A stretch of 64,000 nt of DNA from Puffinus mauretanicus (taxonomy: Eukaryota; Chordata; Aves; Procellariiformes; Procellariidae). The notes beneath the pieces are model-generated. The model worked only from the letters and a program-made list of their open reading frames with translations, was not told the DNA's origin and did not search any database. How positions within the stretch are numbered: position 1 is the first letter of the stretch; each line of letters begins with the position of its first letter. Shown here in pieces: positions 21,401-33,839 of this stretch. The translations under genes were made by a program, and so were the position numbers. The stretch covers positions 372,001 to 436,000 of the forward strand of contig JAJKFH010004053.1 in NCBI GenBank assembly GCA_023333565.1, given 5' to 3'.

Positions 21401-24400
21401 AAAGTTATCAACACCGTTATTTTTTTCTTAGGAGGCTTGGAGTTTCTCAAACTTACTTTCATCTCCAATTCTTTATTGGCAAGGGGTTATGATTACTTCT
21501 CTCAGCAAGATCAAAAACTCACCCTCATTCTCAGAATTGTCCTTTACTGGACCTCTCCACTGACATTATTGATACATTTGAAGATAGATGCTTTGCAGTA
21601 CTCTTTTCCAGAGGGGCAAAGACTGCCTGCCAATTTTGAATGACATCATTATGGACAATGCAAAAGAAACAAACAAAAAAATGTCAACAGCAAAACTTCG
21701 CTTTCAACCAGCATCATTTTCTCCTCTTCCCCCTGACCTTTACAAAAGCAAGATAAAGATTACTTTAAATGAGGTGTACAAAGTAACAAACACCAGCTAG
21801 TGGTCCTAGTAGTTTCCTTTGGGGAAAGCCTCTATTTGACAGAAGTGACTTATTGTGACTGTGGACAGCTTTCCAAATGACAAAATGCCTTCACTGCACT
21901 TCCCTCAAGCACTGTACTCTACTTGCCTTCTGTAGCATTGAAGAGATGTTGGCAGCAGTAGCTGTTTTTTGCTTCGGGATCCGATTGCCCTGTGAGACCC
22001 CAACTCTCTCTGAAAACAGGAATCAGGTTCCATGGAGAAAATACAAAAACATAAGTAGACTTATTTCTATAAACCACGGCAGAATTGCATATTTCTGGGA
22101 AGTTCTAAAGTAAACTAACAAAACGAAGAAATTAAAAGCAGAACCAGTTCTGCTCTTTGTGAGGGCAGCTACACTCATTCCTGAAGCTGGAGATTTGCTC
22201 AAGCCACAACGCTTGTACCCGGGCGTGCTGTCAGATATTGGGTTCCCTAAGACAACCAGCCCAGACAGGAGCAAGCAACTGATACATTTAGCCTCCCACA
22301 GTCAAAGGTAACACAGTGGAGCCCAAAACAGACTGCAGGGACCGGGAAAGCTGAGTTTGGATTCTGGCTCTGCAAACAGTACCAGCCCTCACTGAAGCCA
22401 ACGAAACGGAGTCCAGGTTTAGGAGATCTGTATGAGAATCAATAAAATGAACAGAAAGAAGAGCAACAGAGTGTCCAGGAACAAGATACACCTCGTAGAA
22501 ATGTAAAAAATAATCTTAAAAATTAATTTTAAGGAAAAAAAACACAGAAATAGGCAAAATCCTTGTCTTCCCTCTTACACAGACATTTTTAAGTGTCCCT
22601 TAGTTTTAGAGGTTTTTTTGGGGTCTACAACAAAAAGTTGTTATAGCCATGCAGTGCTCAGATACAAAACTCAACAACATCAATAGCTCTGTGGATGTAT
22701 TTAGAGGAGTATTCAAAGACTAAAACTTAGCTGGCAAAGGAGAAGTCGGTGGGAATGTATATTCAGCTTTCCTTCAAACAACATTACTTTCAGTTAAGAA
22801 GTTCTACTGTGGCCCTTCATCTTGCCCTCTGCAGTTTGCACGTGGCTCATGCGAAACGTACACCGCTGAACACTGCTGTGTAATTATTGTGTCTGCTCTG
22901 ATGGTCGACTGTGCCGGTGTTCAACCCAACCTACAGCTACTAACTCTAGTGTGAAAACCCCCAAGCTCTTATTAGCACAGCAGGTTGGGGACGTCCTGTG
23001 CGCCAGGAACGATGGCTGCCCACGACTAGACTACCTGTCACATCAGAGACTTTGAGAGACTCCCGTGGGATCCTTCCCACATGAACAGCGCGCTGCCCAT
23101 AGCACCGTCGCTCACTGCACCCTTGCCTAAGCGCTCAGGACTTTGCCATGAAAACAGCCACCAGGCAACCTTCATGCCAGGCTGCTCTTAACATTTTTCT
23201 TCCTTTGAACCTTTGTCACAGACTTTATTTCTCTTTGCTCTGAAGAAACTTCTTTCAAACACTTTCATGCCCTGAATAAAGAATACCCAAATCAGCTTCC
23301 TAATGTGTTTTTAGCAATGCTTGCAGTGAGGCTCTACTTCGAATGTGAGAACAGGATGCCTTGACAAAACAGCTCCACATCCCAAGCCCAACTGTGGAGT
23401 CTGCCACCATAACTGTTCTGATTAAAATAGAAAGCATTACCGAACACAGACAAAAAAGGCCATGAAGTACAGATTGCTAAGCTCATAAGGATTCTGCAAA
23501 TGGGTCATCAAGGTTTACATTTACAGTACAGATGCTAAAACCAATGCTCTAACTGCAATATCAGTATGTTTCTCAACAAATTTTTTAGAAGTTTTCTTCC
23601 AAAATGCTCACAGAAGGGTGAATTCTCAGCATGGACTAACATTGTCAGAAACCTCATTGAAAGGCTTTCTAAACATACAAATTAATACTCAGCAGCACAG
23701 ACCTAGTGGAATTGGATGTTGTCCTTATAATTACAGCTTAAATTTATTTTCAAATTAAAATTAAGCATTTTAATAGGAACCATTTCACGGATACAAACCT
23801 TAGACTCTTAACTCAGGATTTTCTTAATTTACTTAGAGCACCTACAAACTTTCGCCCCTGCCCACTATGTAAATGGCAGGCCTCCCTGGGGTTTCTATAG
23901 TGCTTTACATGAATTCTCCAAACAGACTTTTCAGCTAAGATATAATCTATTATACCAGTTATATATATAGATTTCAAACGCAGAAGTCTACAAAAATGGA
24001 AGAAACTTTTAAAGCAATTCATGAAGACAGTAGCTTCACTGATCAGTTAGCTTCACTGGCACCTGAGAGTAACCTGTTGCCATAAACATGAGAAAGCAGA
24101 CGAAGTCTTCCGCGTTCCCAACATATTTGCACATCCCATAACTTGACACATGAAAATACACCACCTGCTTCATCAGCTTGCTTTTTATTAATAGGGTAAT
24201 TTATCTACATGTTGAAGTATATGTGGGAATTTTCTTCCTTAAGTTAACAGCTATACCTGTGAACAATGGGATACTGCCTACAAGGTAACATTTTAATGTT
24301 TCATCTGACCTCTCAATTTTCCTTCATGATGTGTACTTTCTATCATTACTGTTTTCAGAGAGCTTGGAGGAAAGCTCAGGACACTTTTGCCTAGAACTGA

Positions 24401-24654
24401 ACAAATTAATAAATAATTTGTATGTATTTAGTTCTTTAAGAAATGCCTACTAAATTTGTTCAAATATAAAGCAATATTATACACGGACATGCTGATATTA
24501 ATCTTGATTCCCACATATGAGTTCCATACAACTACCTCCTAAATTACTGACCTAAAATGTATTTGTCATCTTGAAATGAAACCCTGGTTAACAACAAATG
24601 GATTCACATTACTGAAACAGAATACATATAGCGCTATTAGGTGAGGGCTAGAAA
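18496..24654. other. AT-rich stretch without recognised genes
   Basis: No exon, RNA gene or repeat family is recognised. Open frames stay at or below 100 codons. A small imperfect inverted repeat around TACATGTAGTACTC and GAGTACACATGTA lies at 20531-20567. The part from 22800 to 23200 is somewhat richer in GC and CpG, but without features that I can name. Confidence 0.45.
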
Positions 24655-24870
24655 CACGGCCGGTGAAAATGCCAGACAAATCTCTTTTGACCCACGTCGT
24701 ACTCCTGAGCCCAGGAAATGAAGTCCAGCTCGACTCTTATCAGCACTCCTTGGACTCTGCCAGCGCCGCGAGGGCAATCGCGCAGCAGTGCCGCAGTGTC
24801 ACCGCGCTGTCAGCCGGGGCCTCGTCGCTGCAGAATAGAGCCCTTGTCCGTCCAGGGATAGTATCTAGAA
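24655..24870. other. short CpG-dense patch
   Basis: By hand count about 16 CpG dinucleotides fall in some 216 bases, clustered around AGCGCCGCGAGG, ATCGCGCAG and CACCGCGCTG, while the flanks are strongly AT-rich. An ATG-started open frame of 76 codons (24663-24893, plus strand) crosses it and shows no known domain. A local regulatory element or small unmethylated island is possible, as is chance. Confidence 0.4.
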
Positions 24871-25614
24871 TAGGCTCAGCAAAGCACAAATGAACAGCTA
24901 ATAATCTCTGCCCTAGAGAGCACACCCCCTGACAGTTTGACGCTGCACTGAAATTCATAAGCACGGCTCTTCAGTCCATGCTGAAACCCTGAAACAGCCA
25001 TAAAACTCTGCATAGTCTGTCATCTCTGCTCATGAAATTGAGAAAGACTCAGTGCTTTAAAAGAAAAGCTACAGATAAAAGGTAGCAGGATGGGACGAAT
25101 GCAAGTAAACAAGTGCAAGTATTCAATTTTTTATTATTATTAGTGGAAAATTTCCCATTTCTTCTTTTCCTTCTCAATCAGCCTTTTTTTTTTTTCTTTT
25201 TTGAAGATGCTGAAAAGACCTTCAGCTCTGGGTTTTGTTTCTCCACCTAATTCACCCCACCCAGGATCTACGAGGCTGGCAGCATGCTGTATAATTTCTC
25301 TCTTTGCTCTTTTCTTCCCCTAGTCCTTCAGGCTTCCAAATGGTGAATTGACTGCACCAGAGAAAATATCATTCAGATCAAATTTTGAAAAATAGTTCAA
25401 TATACTTTTTAATAAGGTGATTTTTTTTTTTTAATTTGTAATTTTTCTTATGATGTTTGGATCAATCCATTATCTAGCAAATAAAGGAAATCACAGAAAG
25501 AAATGTCTTCATACACTAAGGAACACATTTTATTACAACATTTCAGTGTTTTTCTATAAAGAACCGTGATTGCCTCAAAAAAAGTTATTTCAAGTGGACA
25601 CATTGGTATAGTTT
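24871..25614. other. no recognised gene; T-rich tracts
   Basis: Two 12-base T runs lie at 25184-25195 and 25421-25432. There is nothing coding-like. Confidence 0.45.
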
Positions 25615-26232
25615 TTGAAATGGTACACCCTAACTCATTCTCCAAGCACCCTCGCTAGTTGTTCTCTTCCTGTCCTCTCTTTGTTCAGGAGGTTCATTGA
25701 ATCACAGTTTTTTTGCCTGCCTGAGTTTCACCCACTCGTTATCAGGAATGAATCACATCTCCGGAGCATCTCCTCTCCTCCCAGCCAGAGTCTCCAAACA
25801 GAAGCAGCAGCCCACAGATCAGCTCCTGATTTCAGTCATGCGAGCAATTCTCCCACCCCAGCAGATGTGGGCGACCACCTGAGGCGTTTGCACAGCTCAG
25901 GGCTGGCTGGGTACCGCAGGGCAGCAGAGCTGCACCGCATCAGGGATGCCAGGGAAGCCCAGTCCCTGGCAGTGGAAAGTCATAAACCAACAAGAGCTAC
26001 CACAGTACCTTCTGCAAAGTCCCTTTCCCTCCCATGCTGCCTTTCCTCACCTGTGAAATACCCCCGCTACTCCCCTTTCGTCCAGGAGCATGGCTTTAAG
26101 TCAAAGTTTCTAACCCAGATTGTAGTGGCACCTCCCAGCAGCAGTTGCTTCCCTCGTCGCTCTGTTCACCCGTGCTGGGGTATGCTTTACCCTACTCCTG
26201 GATTATCGGCTGATAAATGGTTCAGAAAGTAG
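25615..26232 (+). other. longest non-repeat open frame (205 codons), probably not a gene
   Basis: This frame stays open for 205 codons over a somewhat GC-richer stretch. The listed start is TTG. The only in-frame ATG comes near residue 189, so a conventional eukaryotic start is lacking. The protein is rich in Ser, Pro and Ala, has no signal peptide, membrane segment or motif I know, and shows no repeat signature. A spliced exon is possible in principle, but I cannot identify splice sites or homology. Chance openness in GC-richer DNA is the more likely explanation. Confidence 0.2.
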
Positions 26233-29200
26233 TTGGTCTATTTCTTTTTTTTTTTTCCCCAAACTCTTGTGAAAGCAGCTGACAATCTGGGATTCAGATT
26301 GTCCAATATTTTAAAAGAAAAATAAATGTTCTACTCATAGAAATTACTGATTATTGTAGTCCTGAAGTGCTGGAGCTGATTCAAGCTTTTCCACTGGTGA
26401 TAAAATAAATACATTCACACTAACAGCTTCTTTTGAGAGTTTTTGTTATTTTTACTTTATGTACGTTTTTTTAAAAAGAGGCTTTGTTGCCCAGAACTTT
26501 CTTTCCAGAGCCCGTTCTTTTTTATAATAACATGTCAAACAAAGCAATAGAAAGAACACAGTAGGACAGGGGAGCCAAAGAAGGGGAAGAGAGCAAATGG
26601 AAAAAAATTTGAGGCTTACAAATCCATTGAAGGCTTCATGTTCAAATCATAGCAATACTGATGGATGAGCTTACACTGAGGAGAGAGGCAGGCACAAGAG
26701 CAGTTCACGGACCAGAGCTTGGAAAGAGATGTTAGTACCAACCAGCTTTAGGGTTTTAAGTGCCTCCTTATGAATATGTAATTTTAGAAGATCATTTTCT
26801 TAGGCTTTTTATAGAATCAGAGATAACTCAGGAATCCTCCGGATTCAGGGTACATCTCTCTTGACCACAAGGCCAGCCTAGATTCCTATGTTAAGTGTCT
26901 ATAACCAGGTGGGATGGATATCCCAGCTGAGATGATAGTCTCTTACTTGAAGTTAAAAACATGATTTCAGAGGACTGACCACTAGAGCTTTATGACACAC
27001 CTAGACAATAGAAGCATTACGACATTACTGGTTATAACAGTATGTATTATTCAGATTGCACTCTTAATAACTGTGTGAAGATTCATAACGCATCCCAATA
27101 TCCTAATGTTACTGGATTAAGGCACAAAAGAGGAGCAGAAAGGCAGATATGATCTGAAAAAAGATTTAGTATCTTTGACAGAAGGAATAAAAATCGTGAC
27201 AGGTGAACAAAGGAGCAATAAAGGACCCAAAAGAATGAGAAATAAATTGTATCTTATTTTGGATTAATTTATCTCTGTTTTGGGGGTAAGAGGAGGGGTG
27301 GGAGAAGACTCTGGGTGGGAAGCAAAACAGTGGAAGCAAGTGGACTCAGAGGATGAACAACCTTCACCGCTACCCCTCTCATCATTCCCCAGAGTCACAG
27401 ACCCATGAGGACAGTGAGGAACCTCCTACTTTTTGAATGTTGTCCCAACAAGACCCGGCAGAGAGGCGGATGCAGATTTTACTACCATGCCCGTCACCTC
27501 TGGCTAAATCTTGAGAGTCCTGGGAGACGTCTGTTTTCTACTGCTCCCTATTTCTCTCCTCTCTGAGAGTCTCGCTTTGACATGCCAGGCCACCTTTTTC
27601 ACAAGGCAACATTTCTGTGAACTTGTGACAAATGAGGTAACTCAATAATATTCTCAACAGCCCAATCCTGCTACAGGTTTGCCACATCGCAGAGCAGCTG
27701 ATGAGACCATGTGTTCTGCCTACGTCTTTCCAGCACCTGAGACAAGAATGGCTTTTTCTATTTTTGTTACTTTTTTCTAGTACATTTTGTCTTAAGAAAA
27801 AAACTTTAAAGCAGCAGTCCATCTCAACTAACTTTTTCTCTTCCATCCCCTCCCTAGCACCTAAGAGAATGGTCATTAGTTCTAAATATAGTAGAAGGCA
27901 GTCAAGCAGGATTTTTGCCCATTAAAAAACAGAACAAAACAAAACAAATCCATGCACTTTCTAGAAAAAAGGGAGCTTAAAGAGCAAAACAAAAATTTAA
28001 ATACGCTGCAGAAATGGAAGTCTCAGTTTCTGTTTAATGCTTCCATTGCTTGTCTTCACTTGTTTTCCTCTCTCTGATCCGTCCTGCCCAGTCTTTGATA
28101 ACCATTTGCTAACACGAACAAAGCAGCCCTCAGTACCCATTGGCATCTACACTAGCACGTAGCCTACTGCAATAGGAACAGATCCGTAGAGCAAAGCAGC
28201 TGGTGCTAGGGACCTGGCATCCACTAAAATGCTGATATAGATGCACTCCCGGTTACTCAAAACTGCAAATGATCTCTGAATTCATCACCCACAGTGAGAG
28301 AGACACATTAAGAATCTTTAATTCGCTAGGTTTATTTATAGAAACACTATAATGTAACTCTGCTTTTTCTTCTATGTAAAAAAGTGTTACAGTAATATTA
28401 GCAACAGCAAACAAACATTATATGGATTTCAGAATTACCCGTTCTAGCAGGTGAAAGTACCACGGTAGTGAAGTAACATTTTCTGACACTATATAAGCCT
28501 TCCCATCATTACAGTAAAGTCAGACAGTCTTCTATTACTTCTCTGCTAAAAAGGTAGTTCAGCTTAGCAAAAGCTCACACATCCACTATTTTGTTAGGGT
28601 GGGGTTGGAATCTCACTGCAGCTTCTTCTTTGAGATATCTTTGACTATCACTTGTTCCTGGATCAGTATTTTACTTCTAAGTTTGCTGGATAAATAACTT
28701 TTGTTCAGTTCTCCTTAGGTCCATTACAAAATATTTACACATTTCAAAAAAATCACATCCTTTAATATATATAGCGAACACTTGAAGAGGAATCCTAATT
28801 AAGATGCCTGTGCTGACGAGCACTTTGTAACCAGCAAAGCCAGCTATTGTAACCAGCATGTCTTTCCAAACGTGCCATACCCTGCTTGTTTTGAAGCTCC
28901 ATACTCGAGAGGTATTGAAGATTCAGGCTTGTAAATCGGCCTGAACATTCAGCAGGAAAGGGCAAAAGTTAAAACAAATCTTCTTTCCTTTCCAAAATAT
29001 ATAGAGGAGAAGGAAAAAAGCAGCAGCTGGGTTAAACAAAATGTTTGTGACCAACCCTTACATGGATGGAGCTCATGGAAATCGCCCGTCTCCAGGCTTG
29101 CCATCACCTGGAATTGTTCTTACAGAAAGAGGTTGGGTTTTCTCCGAGCTTTCATGTTGTTTTGCTTAAAGTTCAAGAAGGAAACAAAACAAAGCTGTCT

Positions 29201-32200
29201 CCAGAGGGAGATCTGGTTTTATGCAGCTTCAATTTGCACTGTACATTTGTGACCAACCTACAGGGGTAAACAAATAATCAGCCCAAACCGCTTACATAAA
29301 ATTAACACTGCAAATCATTATATCAGAATGTGCTAAAGTTGCAAATAACAAGTGTTTGAAAGTGAAAGTATTCAAAAAGAAAACTTATCTATAAAATCTT
29401 AATTCGATCTTTTCTGTACAGGCAAAACGTATCAGTCATTAATTGCACTTTCATTTCCATACGTAAGAGTGGCTGCTTACTATTAGCAAAATTATGAAAA
29501 AAAAAAGAAAAAGAAGAAAAAAAAAGCTGTGCTTGTCCCTTTCAGATCTAAGATGAGTCACATTCAGCTATGGATCATCAAAGACCTGCCAGAGTACATA
29601 TAAACCGAAATTCCTCAGAACTGCATGACTTCTCTTTCCCTTCAACATACTGCCTTTGAGGTTTAAAAAAAAAAAAGACAAAAATCACTATGCAATCCAA
29701 AGACATTCTGAGGTAAACACTCAGCACTAATAGTTTCACTTCTATGTTTAAATTTGGCAACTTTATAAACCACTCAAAATAGGATCTTCCAACGCAAAAC
29801 CAAACCAAACCAAAACTACTTGGTTTCTTGGGAAAAAAAAAAAAAACAGGCATTGTTTACATGACACAAGCCATCCTAACTGCTTCAAGAAAAAAATAAA
29901 TTGAAATGTGCTTTGCAATGCTCTGTTTTCATTTAAATAACCTTTCGCAAGTGCCTGACTGCCTTGTGCGGAAAGATTCCACCTGAAACACCAGTGAGTA
30001 TTCTTCAAAACCTTGGCGGATGTCTGTGGGGCTCTGGGTGCCTCCCTGTGCCCTCAGCTGAGGGTCCCTTTGAAATACAGAAGCACCTTCTGTTCAGAGG
30101 TACAGAAGCCCCATCAGTCCAGTCCAGCCCTGGTTCCAGAAGGGGCTTAGAGGGTTGTTTAAGCTTGTGCAGCTTGAAAGGATCTTTCCACCTCTGAAGG
30201 AAGAGCGATTGGCATGCATTGCTAGCTTTCCATTTCTTCTCTTCTAGAGGTGAGGTGTGCTACATGATCAATCATAACAAATGCAGGGAAGAAAATAATG
30301 AAATAAAAACACTTTACTGTGTATAATGAGAGGGTTATTCATACAGTTATGGAAAACATTTTGAAACAGTTAAGATTAAACACCACAGGAAGCTGCCGAG
30401 GTACATTATTTATCAATATGATCTGTACAAGTATTTGGCCCCCTCATCTTGCAAATAATTTCCCCTATGCAGTGCTTTACCAGGCACTAATTGGTAGCAC
30501 TGTAGGTAATCTTACAATATATTTTCCCTTGCCTTCAAAAGTCAAAGAGCGAAGAATAATGTTCTTAAGCTGATATTTTTATCCTTTTTTTATTCCTTAA
30601 GGAAAGACGACAGGAATAACTGCTAAAATTTGAAACATGGCACACGTGGTCCTCACTGACTACTGATTTTGGATTTTACTTCCCTATTTTTAAAAAATGG
30701 GGTTTCACATGAACAAAGATGTTCATAGCTTTTGCAAGTATAGCAGAAAATCTGTTTTACCATTTAAGTAAATATGTTTTTAATTTGATTTTACAAACAC
30801 TTTAATATTGCAGTAACTTTAGGCACATTATTGTGTAACTTAATGGCACTTGCCTGTCAAATTAGCAATGAATACTCACGCATTTCAAGTGTGATTCAGA
30901 ACCAACAAGTAAAACTCCTTTGCGACACAGTATCTTCTGACAACATCCATTTACAGATCCAAATGTGCTGCTGTCTAAAGCTGATGGACAACACTTGTGT
31001 CCTGTAAGTGCTAAGCTAATCACTTTCATGGCACGAAGGAAGCCAATTTTGGACTTCTAAAGCAGCTCATTCTGATGAACACCAAGGGAAGAGATGCTCC
31101 ATAGGTTACGACAGTAAAACTCCTCTGCAGTTTGCTGAGGTTTCTTTTTCCAGCAGACCTATGATCTGTTGCTTACATAAAGTCTGGGAAGCAAAGAAGC
31201 TATTTCATGATTAAGTGTTTTAGGAAGCAATCATGGGATACTTTCCGGTAACACAAGCATCCATAGTTATTGCTTTGCTTCAGTGTTTTACCTCATTTCC
31301 AACAACTCAAGGTTAGTCAAACTATTCAGCTGTCTAAGCATTTGTATGATGTTATATATAGCAGTTCTGTAGTTAAGGCTTTAATTTTAAGTAACTATGA
31401 CAGAAGGCAGTTGGAAAGAAGAGGAGAAAAAAGCAAGTGAAGGTAGAAGTTTACAAATTTGGGAGGGATGCCAACTTCACCTCAGACCACAATGTTATTC
31501 TACAGGTTGGGTAGAGTTCCCCCAAGAACCACGGAGCTGGGTATTTGTAGGAAGACTTACAATGACTCCACCTTGTCAAAATCCATGTTGAATGTGATGC
31601 TGGGCCTTGAAGATGTAAAGCATAGATGTATGCACCAGTCGCATACACTTCTAGACATGATGGGTCATATTCTGGAGTGACAACTAAGGATCCTTTCATT
31701 TTAAAATCAGGCTCATTTCTTCACAAATATCCAAAATCTAAGACAACTGATAATACAGGGTATAGGAAACTAATAATATACACGTTATACATGTAACCCC
31801 ATCATTTTCAGTTTATTCATCCCGAAACACAATTTCTAAAAGAACAAATTACAAATACACAATACTGACCTGAATCTATTTTCTGCCCATTCATCTGTAT
31901 ACGAGAAGCTTTAACTGCTTGTCTGAGCACACTTATTTCACAGGGTATCATACTCCTCGCTGGAGGCAGCCTTGTTACCGCAAAAAGTTTATTCTGATGA
32001 CGCATCCACAACAACCAAGGCACCAAAAAGCATTTCTTCTACTCAAAAGCCTCTTACTTGGCTGGAGCAGCCGCCTTCATGACTCTGATACCTTTTTGCA
32101 TACCAGCTGTAAGCAAGGGCAGGGATGGGGACAGAGGAGGTACCGCAGACTGCTTTCTCAAGTGCCACCAGCTGGCATTTACTTTGAGCAAGCTCCTGTC

Positions 32201-33654
32201 CTCCCTCACATGTGCGTGCAGCACGGTGTCAACTCAACACTAACAGCTTTGCCAGATTTTCTTCCTCCCTGTCCGGAGCCTCAGATATCTATAATACGAT
32301 GAGGAACCTGCAGACTGGAGGTACTTTAATTTTCTACAGTGCGCACCTACATAATTTTTGTTCACTTTTTTTATTCAGTCAACACTACAAATATGTATGC
32401 TAATGCCAGCTGTGCCGAGGGTATTTGAAAAGCCGATTCAGCCCTCTGCCCCCACTCCAGAAGATGAGTTACGTGAGCACATTCGTCGAAGTACAGTGCA
32501 GTCCTGCGCCTGTAGACGGCTGCTACGCTTTAAGATTTCTGTACTTTGTAATGTTTGTAGCAAAACGTTCCCTTCAAGCATTAGCCATCTGGCAAGGTTT
32601 GCTTATCAAATCCTTTCCGCATGCCTCAAGGGAGAGCTGTGGGCAGATCTAAGGCAGTAACAAATACACCAGATTAGGCCCTTGGTCTCTTTAGATTTTA
32701 TCTATTTTAATGGAGAGTAGGGAGAAGAGGAATATTCACCAAACCTTATATTCTCCATAAAATCGCCCTGTATTTTGGTAGCACGTACCTTTCCTACACA
32801 ACGAACAGTCTGTGCTTTCAAAGCGCTTACGTAAATGTAGATTGGAAACAATAACCAGAAAGGAACCGCACAGCCAGGCTAGGTATAATTATCACTCTAA
32901 TATTCAGATGAACTCAAAATATCTTAAATTGTTCATCACATCATAGCCAGTTATAAAAAACTGACACTTGAGAATATGATGCTGGCTTACTTGAGGAATA
33001 TTTGTATGACTAACCAACCACGTGCTTGAATTCAGGTTTCAGAATCAAGCCAATAGTTGGTAATTTATTCTATTTCACAGATTCTCGTATTTGCAAAACA
33101 GTTGCAATTTTTTTTTCTTCACTCTTCAGAATATACAAATTCAACCAGAAGAAAATAACGTCAGGCTTAAGGCAAGAAAAAGCAACCCAATTGTGGATTT
33201 ATGATTTTGTTGTTTGGAAGGCTGCTAATTCAAGCTCCCTCCCTCCCCTTTTATTTTTATATGACTACATAAGAAATTTCTGTCAGAACAATGAGTCAAA
33301 GAAACATTAAACACTATACTCGATGGAATACATCTAGTAAATAATCATACTCGAATCAGTTTATCTCCAAGAAATGTAAGGGTATATGAGCTCCAGCTCT
33401 TGTGTAAAATACTTTCTTTTGATTGAAACCAAGTGAAGACACCACCAATTCAGAAGATAAATCTCCTTCTCTTCATCTATTCTGCCTCTGCATACCCAGT
33501 ACTTATTAATGCTTATGTTCAAACTCTGGAAAGAACACACATTACAGATTAAGATACCTCAATCCCTCACTTCCCAATTTAAATATCTTGCCTGAACACA
33601 CAAAAATCACTATATTACCTGACATTCTGTGAAAACTAAATATAGTTTTATTTC
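26233..33654. other. long AT-rich stretch without recognised genes
   Basis: No known repeat or gene was recognised across 7.4 kb. There is an A/G-rich run at 29496-29525 and a 14-base A run at 29833-29846. The largest open frame is 127 codons (31919-32302, plus strand) and is not recognised. Confidence 0.45.
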
Positions 33655-33839
33655 TATTGCTTTACCCTGTTGCATCTTGAAACCCTCCAAGGATGAAGCC
33701 TGCCCAACCTCCGTGGACAACCTGTCCCACTGCCCAAGTGTCCTCCTGAGGTGAGAAAGTTCTGCTTTATAAAAGGTTGTAACCTCCCATTTTTCAGCCT
33801 GTGGCCACTTTCTCTTGTTCACTTGTACACCTCAGAGCT

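Noticed and set aside
21150..21640. Possible ancient CR1 reverse-transcriptase relic on the minus strand
   Set aside because: Phrases such as ATGTGATGTTATCAAAAAC recall the CR1 linker antisense, but order and length were not convincing by eye.
28677..28859. 60-codon hydrophobic minus-strand frame resembling a membrane peptide
   Set aside because: Too short, no homology recalled, and AT-rich DNA often yields such hydrophobic readings.
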